Shown here: piece after piece, positions 37,724 to 49,572 of the stretch
Layout of the letters: each line of letters opens with the position of its first letter
Numbering within the stretch: position 1 is the first letter of the stretch
Assembly (NCBI GenBank): GCA_950295325.1
Contig: OX485803.1
Span: 65,611,554-65,675,553, forward strand
Reading direction: 5' to 3'
From: Polytrichum commune
Taxonomy: Eukaryota > Streptophyta > Polytrichopsida > Polytrichales > Polytrichaceae
DNA length: 64,000 nt
Notes under the pieces: generated by a model
What the model was told of the DNA's origin: nothing
The model's database searches: none
Seen by the model: the letters and a program-made list of their open reading frames with translations, nothing else
Made by a program: the position numbers and the translations under genes

Positions 37724-37969
37724 TCATAATCGTCCGTCCTGGCAGGAATTTCCAGATCTGAACAGCGTTTCCCCAGCTTCCTCACTCGCTCCGAAGCTGT
37801 CCAGTGGCGTTAGCAAGGAAAAATGACAGAAGAATGACAGAAGAATTTCTAGATCTGAAACTAAACCATGTCCGTCCTGTACATCTTCCGTGGCCTCCTC
37901 TATTATAAAATCAAACCCTTCTTCGAAAGAGACACATTTCCCTTCCAGATCCACAATGTCCACCTCCAT
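37724..37969 (-). pseudogene. Second copy of the MULE start frame in the right inverted repeat
   Basis: The right arm encodes MEVDIVDLEGKCVSFEEGFD on the minus strand, a mirror of the frame at 36466. It then departs into the chimeric repeat segment. It exists because the element's start codon lies inside its inverted repeats. Confidence 0.6.
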
Positions 37970-38361
37970 GGCGGGCGACTAAGACAACATCAATCAAAGT
38001 TACAACTCTTCCAAACCCTAAACTAGCAATGCAACAACCTTTCCCCAACTTCCTCACTCGCTCCGGAGCTGTCTAGTGGCGTGAGCAAGGAAGAATGACG
38101 GAGTTCGGGTTCGGTGTGGGGTAGTGGTGGAGACGGATATGACGGATGGACAGACGCGTGGACAGCTGGACAGGCGGAAAGCCGCGTCGGGCATGATGGA
38201 GGACACGGGCAGGAAGGCCAATTCGGGCAGGTAAGACGGGTCAGGACGGGAGGACGGGTCGGGACGGGAGGACAGGAACGGGTTGCCCGAGCATGAACGC
38301 TGCCCGCGGGAGGCGTCCTACAAACGCTCGTAGCACTAAAATACGGAGATCCCTCCGAGCT

Positions 38362-39035
38362 CTCTCTTTTATATCCCAAAGGAACTCATAGTCTTATCCT
38401 TCTTTATCCATAGTATTTAGGAGATACTTTTAGAAGTCTTAAGTCTTACTAATATTAGACTTAAGTTTCCTTTTCTATGTACATAGATATTTTCACTCTA
38501 AATGACGAGGTTGGATCTACGGACACCTAGTCATCGACAACAATGTCATAATAATGAACCTTGAAAATGAGCTAGTTACAATGACATAAAACCACATTAC
38601 CAAAAATGATCGAGTTGCTTCTTTTAGGCATTTGCATAAAAACCAAAGTAAAATATTATTATTATGTTTTTTTATAATGTGGTAATCAATATTTGACAAT
38701 AATGTGGATGGTTGATATATTAGCAATGGCCAAGTCCAAACTAGGTGGTTGTAAGGATGTGTGGCATAAAAACACACATTGAAAAAAGAAATAAAAAGGA
38801 GGGCAAATTTGGGAGCCACGCACTTGTTATTAATTATAAGCCACATTTGAAAAGTAGAGCAACTACAATAACACCAAAGAATTTATAAATTAAGAAGAGA
38901 AAAAGTTTGACCCAACCCTCGATGTACAGTATATGCACTCAAACCCAATTCCTCAAATCTTTGGCAAGCATATGTCATCAATCCCACGACAATTGAAGAC
39001 TGAAACATCCACAAGAAGATCAACAAGAAGAATAA
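38362..39035. other. Intergenic stretch, no gene seen
   Basis: AT-rich. Nothing recognised. Confidence 0.4.
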
Positions 39036-39039
39036 AAAA

Positions 39040-39575
39040 AGAGGGCCATCTATGGAAGACCAACCCTCAATGCACCCAACCTCGATCCCAAAATGCATTC
39101 AAGTGTTATGTTGTTCAATGTGCATTTGGTGGTCCTCCACCCAAGACAAACCCCACAAAAACCCTTGAAAATAAGCAGCTGAGCTCTTGAGCCCCACCTT
39201 TTGAGGACACTTGCCACCTCCAAATGCACTCTTAAATACATAGTATTTAAGTACTATCTTTTAAAGTTGCATTCGGTGATCATCCACCTAAGATCAAACC
39301 CAAATTATATATTAGAAAAAACAACCCAGTTTTTGACACCCACCTTTTGAGGATGAACTCCATCTCCGTACGCATTCCCAAATAGATAGCATTTAAATGC
39401 TATGTTTTTTACCATGCATTTGGCGATCCTCCGCACGAGGCCAAACCTACATACACCGTTAAAAACAAAATGGCCAAGTTCTTGAGTCCATCCAAATGGG
39501 GGCAACCCTCACCCTCAAATGCACTTTCACATTGTTAGCATTTAAATTTTATGGTTTTTAGAGTGCATTTATTGA
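39040..39575. repeat. Tandem repeat of about 147 bp, roughly 3.6 units
   Basis: Four successive blocks share the order CCACCTTTTGAGGA, CAAATGCACT, a TAGCATTTAAATGCTA-type palindrome, GCATTTGGYGATCCTCC and CAAACC. Units start near 39040, 39186, 39333 and 39481. They are diverged (roughly 65-75 percent by eye). Short minus-strand frames repeat with the unit and are not genes. Confidence 0.7.
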
Positions 39576-41766
39576 ATATTAGGAAAAATTACATATTGCC
39601 CAAAAAAATCCAATAATTTTTCGGACAACATGTAAAATAATTTATGGACTCACGTGTACCATGCGGAAATTGAAGGGGATGATCTAAATATAGACTAGTG
39701 TACATGAATATAAGCCCTTTGCTCATGCTCATGTTATAGCTTCATTTTCCCAATTGGTCCACAAAGTATGACAACGAGTCTTCCACACCACACATTGGCA
39801 ACGTAATTTGGTGAAAACTAAGTAATACAACACACGTTGTGCAAGTCATCTAGTCACTCACATGCCCCTCACTACTCCCATTGGGAGGTCAACATTTTTG
39901 CCACACCCAAAATGAATTGAAGTTACCTAATGGCTCCATCTCATGGGGGCCATGTTGGCATAATGTAGAAGCCACATATTTGTCATGCTAATGTCAATGA
40001 AGAAATTCGGTGCTACTAGTTGTGGCTATGCTCCTAACATGAATAAAACCACCTCCAATAGCCAACCACATCCATAGCTCTCATGAATATGGTGTACTCA
40101 AGGTGCACCCGCGAAGTGTCAATTTGCTCTTGGCATGCACCCATCCTCCAAGGAACCAACAATGGCATGCCAATTGCAGTATGGGGAAAGAACGCGTAGA
40201 TTGAAAAAGTACATGTTTTTATTTTCTACCCAAACAACACACGTCAATTGTTTTCATGTGTGCATTGCCCAACCTAGTGTTCCATGTGGTAGTTTCTCCC
40301 ACACCTTCCTAGTTACAAATGCCTTAGGAAGGCCTATCATGCAAGCCTCACCGTTTGGGCATAAGGAATGTCTGGGCAGGTTGGGCATTTTCCCGGGTGC
40401 TATCCCTAAAGCATGGTGTTAGCATCTTATTAGGTATAATTAGGCATACTCACTAGCTAGCCATGCACGTAGACCTCACATAGTCTAGTCATGCAACTAT
40501 TTTGTCCAATCCACTACATAGGTAGGATGTTTCTCCTTACCCCCGACGACCATTTTTGGCTTTGCTGGTGCTTCAAATTTAATGTGAAAGTACTTACATC
40601 TAGTTGATCGTGACTTGTGACATTGGCTTGAGTCATTATAAAGACTTATTGGAGATGTGATGTTATTGAGAGAATAGATGTGGCAACGATTTAAACCTTA
40701 TTATCCCTACAATTTTTTCAATTTTCAAGATGAGTTATAAAATGAGATTTGCAAGCTCGCTTTACGAAATATTCATGAAGCAAGGTTGTTGACACAAAGT
40801 CAATAAAGACATCATCACAGTTAGACCTTTAATATAAGGTCACGAGCTTCATATAAGCATTTTCAAAGCGAAAACTCATCAAGAACAACTTCATCAAATG
40901 GAAATGACATTAACTTGCCTAGATATTTTGTAGACATGGTTGTCTAATAAATACTTATGATTTGCACTAAAGTGCAATGAAAATAATATTAAATGGTCAT
41001 GTGCATATAGTGTGAACAACATCTATTAATGAAAGTGAAGACTTGTCATTTTATTCATTCATATTGAGAATTTGTTTCAGACTCTTTATCGTGCACACAT
41101 AATCTTGTAGTTTATTGGTGCATCTTTGTTATGTCCTTACTTGGAAGCCTTAACCCTTGACATCAAGTTTTTTGTGGTCTTTCATTACGGTACCTAAAAG
41201 CCGAAAGCGAGTAGTGTCAAATCTTCTATGGTATTTGAATACTGTACATCAAAGCAAGCAACACCAACTCAACGTAGTTAGAGTGCACAATCTCGCGGAT
41301 TTGAGAGTGTAGAGTGGTCGTGGATCTGATTGTGGGAAGAGTGTTGGCCATGTTCGTGGTTATACAATTCACGAAATTGGTTTTGTGGAGTTGTGAACAT
41401 GGGTACCAAATCATGAAATTGGTTGAGAGTTCAAGGTAAATCCGTTGTCTATATAGTGATCTCAATTCATTATTTTAATGAATTTGCACTTCTATGAATC
41501 CATCTTACCAAGGGAGTAAGAAACTTCCGGTTTGCATACTATTTCATGACTTTCATGCGGGATGATTGAGAGGTACATTCATATCAATTTTTGAGGGAAT
41601 TTTTTGGGCAGAATCAATCGAGATCCTAGTGTTCCCAATTCCCACCAGTCCCATGTTGATAATATCTTTCAGTTTTCCCCTACCAATTCAAGGTATATCC
41701 TCTAAATTCCTCTAAAACGATTGCTGGTTTCCTGATCCTCAAACTCATCCAGTTCATCTGTAAGTC
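39576..41766. other. Intergenic stretch, no gene seen
   Basis: A 95-codon frame at 40135-40422 has no motif. Otherwise nothing recognised. Confidence 0.4.
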
Positions 41767-41768
41767 AA

Positions 41769-42093
41769 CTACACAAAATATGATATTTATTGTTTGATAC
41801 ACTAAATACGAACACGTACACTAAATATCAATAACTCTATGAAAGTAAGTAACATCAAATGTAAACTCAAACACTACATATCAACTATGGTAATATGTGG
41901 AAGTTACATGTTTGAATTTAGTGATAGTAAGGATATGGGAAAAAATGATATAATAAGGGAGGTGGCAGTAGGGAAGGTAGCGGCATGTTTATGCCTAACA
42001 CTAATTGTCAAAGAATTGAAAATTAGTGGTGAGCATGGTAGGTTGGTAACAACACTACATATAATCAAACACTAAATATCGTATTTTGTGTAG
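41769..42093. mobile_element. CACTA-like MITE, subfamily A, full length
   Basis: A 325-bp element with termini CTACACAAAATATGATA and complement TATCGTATTTTGTGTAG. Subterminal TAGTGTTTGATTATA-type sequence is shared with the fragment at 18625. The following PIF-type element lies 30 bp away. Confidence 0.72.
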
Positions 42094-42122
42094 CGTCTCG
42101 CTCTCCCTGTGTCATCGGCTCA

Positions 42123-43047
42123 AGGCCACTTCACACACGAGACTGAGAGCCCAAGACCAGTACACTTCAAGCACTCTCATTGGTGGAGAAGGCGGACCCA
42201 ATCCAAATTCGCTTCACACTACGCTTGAGGGACCAATGGAGTATGTGAATGCAAGATGGATGTAAAGTCTACATGGATTCCTACATTGCATCAAATTGAT
42301 CATGTTTGATGGTCACGTGGACTATTTTCAAAAACCACCTCTTGGAGGTAGGCCTAACACATAACCGGGAGACCATGGTGCACTCCAAACGCTCACAACC
42401 GTTGGTTTATTCTATTTTATCATGCGTGAGGACCTACGTGAATAGAAACTCATCGAAATAGCATTTGATTGAGGTCCCGGTCACATATGACTTCACACTT
42501 CACTTGATGGTCCGTGGCCACACTAAGGTAGAAATACCATAACCCGTGAAAATAAGGTGATTCGCATTGAAGATCTCGTCTGACAATCATGAGATAATTT
42601 TCCAAGATCGACGAGAAGGATTCATGAAGAACGCAAGTTGTTTCATATTTTTCTGCCCTATACAAAAAATGCTATAATTTTTCAAAGTGGAAAGTTGTCA
42701 AACCCCCTACTCGTTCACTAGATTCTTCCTACACCGAACATGGTAATCCACATTTCCATAGAGAACATCGCCTAAATCGGTTACCTCATGAATACATTAA
42801 CACTTGACTCCCATTGGTTACACTAAGTGTACACGCATTGAAGTTGCCGCCGAACCATGATCCGTTCTAGAAATGGCACTTCACCATTATGACGGCGGTC
42901 TAGTGCACGGCTAGAGGGTGGTTAACAGGTTATGGTATTTCTACCTTACATGATGTTGGAGGTGTGTTGGGACGGCCTTGGGACCCTTGTCTTTTGGGCT
43001 CTCACAATTTCATGGTCACGGCTCTTGGCTCGTGTGTGAAGTGGCCC
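42123..43047. mobile_element. PIF/Harbinger-type element, subfamily 4, copy 2, interrupted
   Basis: Ends AGGCCACTTCACACACGAG and CTCGTGTGTGAAGTGGCCC, with TCA on both sides (42120-42122, 43048-43050). It totals 925 bp because a 421-bp TA-flanked MITE has inserted at 42526. Without it the length matches the sister copies at 20017 and 51143. Confidence 0.88.
42526..42946. mobile_element. Tc1/mariner-like MITE, copy 2, nested
   Basis: Same termini and length as the element at 24883, with TA on both sides (42524-42525, 42947-42948). The sister element at 51143 shows the uninterrupted target as AAACTACATGATTTTGG, which proves insertion at TA. Confidence 0.9.
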
Positions 43048-43050
43048 TCA

Positions 43051-44680
43051 TACATTATGCGATAACTCCCCCTTCTCCGTACTCCTGTTACCTTATATCT
43101 TATTATTCAGTCAATGATGGTGGTGCACCAGAGCCTGGACTTCAACTTACCTGACCTGGCTCCACATGGGCGATGGATGGGCCACATCAGCTCAAGCGGC
43201 TGGACAACTTTAACTCCTCCCATCATGGCCAGCATACGCGATGTGGCCCTGACACGCGCCTTGATTGAAGGGAGCCTGTGGGCCAACAGGAGGTTCATGC
43301 ATTACCGAAAAAAAGGTGCTTCCTCGTTCACCTTTCCTGATGCCGAAATATATGATTTCCACGTGGGATGTGAATGGGTCCCAAGCAATCAGAGACCGCC
43401 ATGTGGCGACCGGATCCGTAGAAGCCGAGGAAGAAGGAAAAACTGGAGGGTGTTGTTGTGAGGGACAGGTTTGAGTTAGAGCCCCGGATGCTACCGATCA
43501 AGGTATGTTTAAAGAATTTGGCTCGATTTGGGGTGTCAAAGGCCTTGTTGTGACTCATAGTAATTTCATGGGTGGTTACTTGGAAGGTTAGAAACCATAT
43601 GGGCATTATCTCTTGATTTTTCCTCGGGCTGTGTTGGTTCTCCTGGGGTGGTTGTATGTTGTTTTCTTCTTGCAATTGGTTTTTTAGTTTGTGCCGAAAA
43701 AGGAGAGACAAATTTAGAGGAGAGTTTTCGATGTTGTTGTGACGAGAGGTTTTGGATGAATTTGACACGGTTTGTTGTGTGAGAGGCTTTGTTGGTATGG
43801 TCACTTGGAAGATTGGCCCGGGATGGCACCATAATTTGATCCTCCTTCGGTCCCAAAGTGGGAGTTTACAATTTGTACTCGTACTTTTGGTTACCTTTTG
43901 GTGATCGGACGTGTTCAGCTTGTGCCATCGGAAAAAGAAAATGAGATGTTGTTTATTTGCACCTAATTGGTTCGTTACAGTCGTTCATTACAAAGATGGG
44001 AGAGAAAAAAAACTGGAGTTTGGATGCGTCGACAACCAACAAAATTGCGTGCACGCAAATCAATCTCTTTATGACACATACTTTCGGTGTCCATTTTTGT
44101 ATTTGTGAGTTCCACAACCAAAATTCATAAGATACTCATATGAACCTCATGTATAGCCATATCACTTTCACGTTCCTCATATCGGTTTCTTAATGTACTC
44201 GTTCAACTTATAATTTGTTGTGAAACCCCCTACAATCTTGGAATGCTCAAAGTATTCACAATAGGTGCACTCATCTATGCAACAATGCACATCCTCAACT
44301 TTAACTCGACAAAGTGGGTTGGAGGATGTGCACCGTTGCCACCGCATATCCCTTCACCACTATTGTAGAGGTTCCAGATAAGGGCATAATAATAACCACT
44401 ATTGCATCCCACCACATTTCCTTTCATATTGGTCAATGGTGATTTAGAAGGACCAAAACAATGAGGGCGTTGTTTTAAATATATTATGGTGGTGGTGGTG
44501 GTGGTGCCTATGCCAACATAGTCCAAATGCACCCCTGCATGATACTCCTTGAGCTCTACCACCGTGATGTGGAGTAGGCATTGGTAGGAGTGGAGACAAA
44601 CACCGGTTTCGTTAAAAGTGCAATTCAATATGTAAAAGTACACATGAACAAATTATTGCAAACGCATAGATTTCAATTAA
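43051..44680. other. Stretch with a GC-richer block, no recognised gene
   Basis: 43090-43480 is richer in GC and has a 115-codon plus-strand frame (43114-43461). A second frame in the same block contains MISTWDVNG, faintly like the start of a LINE endonuclease domain, but nothing further supports it. A (GGT)n run lies at 44484-44505. Confidence 0.35.
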
Positions 44681-44687
44681 AATATGA

Positions 44688-45118
44688 CCATATGCCCCAC
44701 CCCCTTTAAACTTGAAAAAAAAACTAATTACTGCTTCACAAGGTGAGGCATATGCCCCACCCCCTTAAAACTTGAACAAAAACTAATTACGGCTCCACAA
44801 GATGAGGCATATGCCCCACCCCCTTAAAACTTGAACAAAAACTAATTACGGCTCCACAAGGTGAGGCATATCCCCCACCCCCTTAAAACTTGAACAAAAA
44901 CTAATTACGGCTCCACAAGGTGAGGCATATGCCCTACCCCCTTAAAACTTGAACAAAAATTAATTACGGCTCCACAAGGTGAGGCATATGCCCTACCCCC
45001 TTAAAACTTGGACAAAATTTAATTACGGCTCCACAAGGTGTGGCATATGCCTCACCCCTTAAAATCTTGAAAAAAAATCAGTCAAGGCTCCACAAGGTGT
45101 GGCATGTGCTTCATCGCT
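44688..45118. repeat. 59-bp tandem array with a palindromic core, about 7 units
   Basis: Unit pattern: GGTGAGGCATATGCCCCACC, CCCTTAAAACTTGAAC, AAAAACTAATTACGGCTCCA, then CAA. Central units are almost identical and the edge units are diverged, typical of an array homogenised by unequal exchange. Each unit carries GTGAGGCA-TA-TGCCCCAC, a near-perfect dyad. Confidence 0.88.
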
Positions 45119-45920
45119 CTAAAATATGTAAGGGTAAATACTAAATATGGGAGAATAGAATATAAACAACCTCCCGTTACCCCTAAGTTAAAATGAGCAA
45201 TACTTGAATTGAATTTGAACAAATATGGATATTGATGTAAATATGTTTTTATGATATATATTACAATAAATTATATTTTGAATTTGTATTTATAATATTT
45301 ATATAAATTATATTTTATTTCCAAAAAACTAAAAACATTGCTACGTATGAATAGAATAGTGCCACCGACCCACCTAAAGAAATTCAAGTGTAAATTCTCA
45401 AATTTGTGCATGATAGACCAATACAAAGTTTATCCACACATATAAGATTAAAAAATAAACGTTTGAACTAACCTAAAACGCCGCTTAGGATTAGGTCAAG
45501 TTTTTCAGCCGTTGCTCTTTTCCAACGTCGTTCTTTTCCAACGCTTTTTTTTTCCAATGTCTCTCTTTTCCAACACCGATCTACTCGGCGCCTCTCACTC
45601 CTGCAACTCTTACTCCAACACCTTCTTGTTTCTCTCCGATGGTACCTCTTCATTCTTTCTTCTAATTATTATTTTTCCAAAGTTTAGAAGTTTTTCTAGT
45701 ACTATATCATCTAACCTATTGCTGCATATTTTTTATCGTTTAGCTCTCTATCATCTTATTGCGTTCAATCCACTATCCAATAACTCTAATATCTTTCTTT
45801 GCACCTTAACTGATCTTCGACTCTACTTTCTACTTATATAGGCGCTTCAATACCAACTCTTATTCAATATTCAAATACCATCGTATTTTAATATGAATTT
45901 CTCCTTAAGCTTATACTTAG
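45119..45920. other. Spacer between two related arrays
   Basis: AT-rich. Near 45505-45570 the motif CTTTTCCAACG repeats about four times. A 109-codon frame (45512-45841) is low-complexity. Confidence 0.4.
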
Positions 45921-45922
45921 AA

Positions 45923-46255
45923 GTGAGGCACATGCCTCATTCTTATCAAACAAAATTCTATGTTTCAAATTTGTTTTTTTGGAATGAGGCACATGCCTTA
46001 CCTTCCTTGAAAAATCTAAATTTCTCCTTAAGTTTGTACTAAGAGGTGAGGCACATGCCTCACCTTCTTTAAGAAATCTGAATTTCTCCTTAAGCTTGTG
46101 CTTAGAGCTGAGGCACATGCCTCACCCACATGAAACAAAATTTTATGTTTTGAATTTGTGTTTTTGGGGTAAGGTACATGTATCACCCTCCTCAAGAAAT
46201 CTGAATTTTTCTTTATGTTTGTGTTTAGAAGTGAGGCACATGCCTCACCCTTAGT
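45923..46255. repeat. About 62-bp tandem array sharing the palindromic core, about 6 units
   Basis: GTGAGGCACATGCCTCAC or close variants recur at about 45928, 45983, 46046, 46108, 46171 and 46231. They are separated by AARAAATCTGAATTTCTCC and TTAAGYTTGTGYTTAGA. The minus-strand frame through it (EACASLLSISLRRN-like) is periodic with the repeat and not a gene. Confidence 0.82.
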
Positions 46256-46265
46256 GAGAAAATTA

Positions 46266-47880
46266 AATTTTGTTGTGATTGCATAAAATGTAATGTGTTT
46301 AGAGGATATTTATATGTCCTTGAAATGGTTTATGTGTGTTTGTAGGAAGTGAGTTTGGAGGTGATATCATGCGGGACAAGGGGGTGGGCCTTCAAGGGCC
46401 CTCCGAATAAATATTTGAAGCCTTCGAATGTTTTTAAGGATTATGGATGGTTTCTCACACGCGATGACAAGCATGTGCTCCTAAAGATTTATACTTATCC
46501 GTGGATGGAAAACAAGTATGGTGTTCTAAAGCATGGTCCAAAGGAGAAATTGTTCAAAAAATTGTTACTCCTGCCTATAGACATAATATGGATTCTTGCA
46601 AGATATTCATTGTTTCAAAAGCCTCAAATGCAATTTCTTCTTATGTTTTGAAATGCGCCAACATCATTGGAGATGTTGTTGAAAAAAATTTATATAGTTT
46701 GGAAAAAAAATGTTTGTTATATTATATATTGATATTTCAATATAAGGTGACACAAGTATGTCGTTATTTTCTTTGGAACCATCAACTTCAATATTATTAC
46801 TTCTATAGTGAAGCAAATGTTGTGTCACTTAGTTTCAATTTATTTTCATGTGTTTGGTCCAAGGGTGAGGTGTATGTATCGCATTTTTCATTAGGTTTAG
46901 AAATAATGTATTTTAAGCTATGCACAAACGGATGTGTTTTATTCCTTTGATTTATTTCATAACCTAAATTTTTTTTTACTAAAAAAATGAAACACAATAT
47001 AAATATGATGGTCATATAGTGTATAAGCCTTGTCTTGGAATTATTTGAAACTAATAATATTTGAAAATATTTGTGTCAAAGTACGAATTTATTGCGCAAT
47101 CATTCCAAAAGTTGAGAATAAAATATTAAAAAATAATCCCCCAAAAAAGTGCACATGCTAATGTGCACTTTTAACGAAACCGGTGTTGACACTCTTACAA
47201 TGTTGAAACTAGCACCGCCTACGAGATGTGTTGTAATTGCAGAAATTTTGGTAGAAAATTGAATTGTTTAGAGTTCTGCTAAGAGATAAGAAGTCATCTC
47301 CAAATGACCTTCACAAACACACATTTGAATCCCAACATGTAGAGGTTGGGATCAAAATATGGCAAGTTGAATAAAAGGGATGCTATGGGCACATTTAGTT
47401 TATAAACCTTTCAATGGTGAACTATCCGCTTGATGTAGGCAAGCTAGTTGGAACACATGGGCGTTATATGCAAATAATGAATGTGGTTTTGGCCAATGAA
47501 AGATTGACATGGAGGCAAAGAGCCTTCGTACGTCAAATTGTAGACAACATATGAAACAACATTGGTTTTCCTTAAGCAATGGGGAGTGAGATGATTAAAC
47601 CAACGTTATTTTGCTTTCCATTTAGTTTCCTGACATGATAGATACAACATATAGAAAGTAGGGCACGACTATAGAGAGTAGGGGGAGAGAGGGGGGGGGG
47701 GATCCTCTTGATGAGTTGGAGAAGTCCATCTAATGACATATTTTCTAAACACACCACGGACAACCCAAATTTAAGCACCCCCCCCTACTAGAGCATACTG
47801 ACATACCCAAACATGCTTATCATATGCAACCACTCATGGTTATGTTGGTTTAGCCCATGCATAATATACGATCATAGTAC
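46266..47880. other. Stretch with an unidentified open frame
   Basis: A 100-codon plus-strand frame at 46349-46651 (GWAFKGPPNKYLKPSNVFKD, then KDYGWFLTRDDKHVLLKIYT) and an overlapping 149-codon frame from 46501 look as if one protein frame shifts into another near 46550. I do not recognise the family, so it may be a relic carried with the adjacent repeats. A G11 run lies at 47691-47701. Confidence 0.3.
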
Positions 47881-47891
47881 AACCAATGTAG

Positions 47892-48280
47892 CAGAGCCCT
47901 ACATCGGGCGCCCATACCCATGCCCATGCCCATACCCACCCATGCCCATGGGTTTTGGGTGGGCATGGGTGCAATATTATTGTTCATGGGCAGGCATGGG
48001 TGGGCATGGCTGCGCTATTATTGTTCATGGGCGGGCATGGGTGGGGCATAATTACACAATTACACAATTACACAATACACATTACATAATTTTTGAATAC
48101 ATGGGCGCAATTTGAATAGCATGGGTGGGCATGGGTGGGCACATGTCATGCTATGTGTGGGCATGGGTGGGCATGGGTGCGCACATGTCATGCTATGGGT
48201 GGGCATGGGTGGGCATAGGTCGTTGCTGATGGGCATGGTCTGGGTATGGGTGCAATTAGAAAGGAAAATGTTGGGCTCTG
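47892..48280. mobile_element. hAT-type MITE with CATGGGTGGG internal repeats
   Basis: A 389-bp element with ends CAGAGCCC and GGGCTCTG, flanked by a perfect 8-bp duplication CAATGTAG (47884-47891, 48281-48288). The inside is largely reiterated GGGCATGGGTGGGCATGGGT in the right half and CCCATGCCCATACCCA at the left. The 8-bp duplication and a CAGAG end are hallmarks of hAT transposons. No transposase. Confidence 0.9.
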
Positions 48281-48288
48281 CAATGTAG

Positions 48289-49572
48289 CTATGCTGACAA
48301 TCGCAGATGTGTGAACTATCGAACATAGAATGGTCAACATATTGTGCACATTTTAAAAACAATAATTTACAAATTGGATTGAATTCGTAAAGTCAAAATG
48401 CAAGATCCACCAATTACTTTGGTTCACTTGGAAGAGAACTATCCTAGTGTGTGGCAAACGAGCCAACGGAGGGGGGGGGGACCTCAAAGTCAGATGAGAA
48501 AAGTTGCCCATACAAAGCACCTCGCTAGGGCACCAAATCCTAACAAAGTTAGCCACAAGTGCCACTTGATCTTTTGCACTTCTAAATTCATTGTCCAATC
48601 TTTTGGCGTAATATTGTTTCACTAAGTCCCCCTTTCCATCCGACTTTACCAAATAACCAAGGTTTTTTCCTAAAACCCGGGTAAAGCTCCCTCGGTTATA
48701 GTGGAGGCATCTGACTATCCCAATGCACCTACAAGGACTTGCTCCGGAAATGTTCAAGTAGGTTTTAATTAAGTAGCTTTCACACATGTTCATTCTTTTA
48801 TCTACCAAACAATGAATGTTTTGGGTTGTTTTTATCCCATCCCCAAATGCCTTACTACTCATTTATCTTACCATCAGTTTTTGTTAATGAAGCTCCTTGT
48901 GCCCTCATAGCTAAGACTAAAAATAACGAACCACAAGGGCGGGAGGCAACACTTTCAAAGGTCCTACACTCTTGCCTCGTGTCTAGGTACCGATGGGAGG
49001 GTTGGTGCTTGAGGCTTAAAACCTCCATTTTAAAACCATGCCACATCATTTGCCAGCTAGGCTCGGCACTAGACAACGTCGATGGTGTGAAGGCTGTGGT
49101 TTTTAGCACTACTGTAGCTTTCGGGCCTAGCTAAAGTCAGGTGGGGAGGGGGCATAAGTGACCACGTTGGGTGGGACTGGAAATATATCATGTAAGGTCT
49201 AAAATTATTCCTTATGAATGCTTAACTCTAAATAGATTCAAAATAAAAAAACGAGTGCGATTTGGGTCACTAAACATTATTAGAATGAAACGGATGATAC
49301 TGACAACTGAATGATGTTATGAGTGTCCGCCAATCACTAACTTACACGCGTTACTATACGCCACTCAAATACATGTGTCAATTAATGCGAGGGAAAGTTG
49401 AACGTGAGATCCTTCGTCACTTATGATGAACTCCATTAGATTAATGAAGGAGCAGCAAATGAAGAAGAGCATATAGATGGAGTATGCTATTAGCAATCTG
49501 GTAGTACATGTTAATGACTTAGCTGGAAATAGAAACCATGTGGTGGGAGAGGCATGATGGAGATGTGAAGGT
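48289..49572. other. Stretch with a 169-codon minus-strand frame of unknown meaning
   Basis: 48353-48862 (minus) is one of the longer frames in the window but has no motif I recognise, contains a poly-G-derived proline run (48471-48480) and lacks neighbours. It is probably chance or a relic. Confidence 0.3.

Larger units (their letters stand above)
36083..38352. mobile_element. Mutator-like element with 0.5-kb terminal inverted repeats
   Basis: A 2270-bp element. Its termini GGATCTCCGTATTTTAG and complement are each flanked by the 9-mer CTCCGAGCT (36074-36082, 38353-38361), a perfect target duplication. The inverted repeats run to about 36594 and back from about 37842, are GC-rich and nearly identical, and both include an ATG starting MEVDIVDL. 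The interior has a decayed transposase N-terminus. The right side also carries an extra, chimeric piece of the repeat (37745-37840). The near identity of the arms and intact duplication suggest relatively recent insertion. Confidence 0.92.

Noticed and set aside
43114-43474. Possible LINE endonuclease start (MISTWDVNG)
   Set aside because: Only one short motif-like string. The rest of the frame does not continue as an endonuclease and no reverse transcriptase follows.
44688-45118. Regular short repeats that could suggest a CRISPR array
   Set aside because: Whole 59-bp units are alike, with no unique spacers, and the genome is eukaryotic.
45888-46118. Repetitive minus-strand frame (EACASLLS...) as a repeat protein
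   Set aside because: The periodicity is that of the DNA array and the palindrome, and neighbouring units break the frame.
48353-48862. 169-codon minus-strand frame as a gene
   Set aside because: No recognisable domain, a homopolymer-derived proline run, and no promoter or neighbour. Length alone is not convincing in 64 kb.
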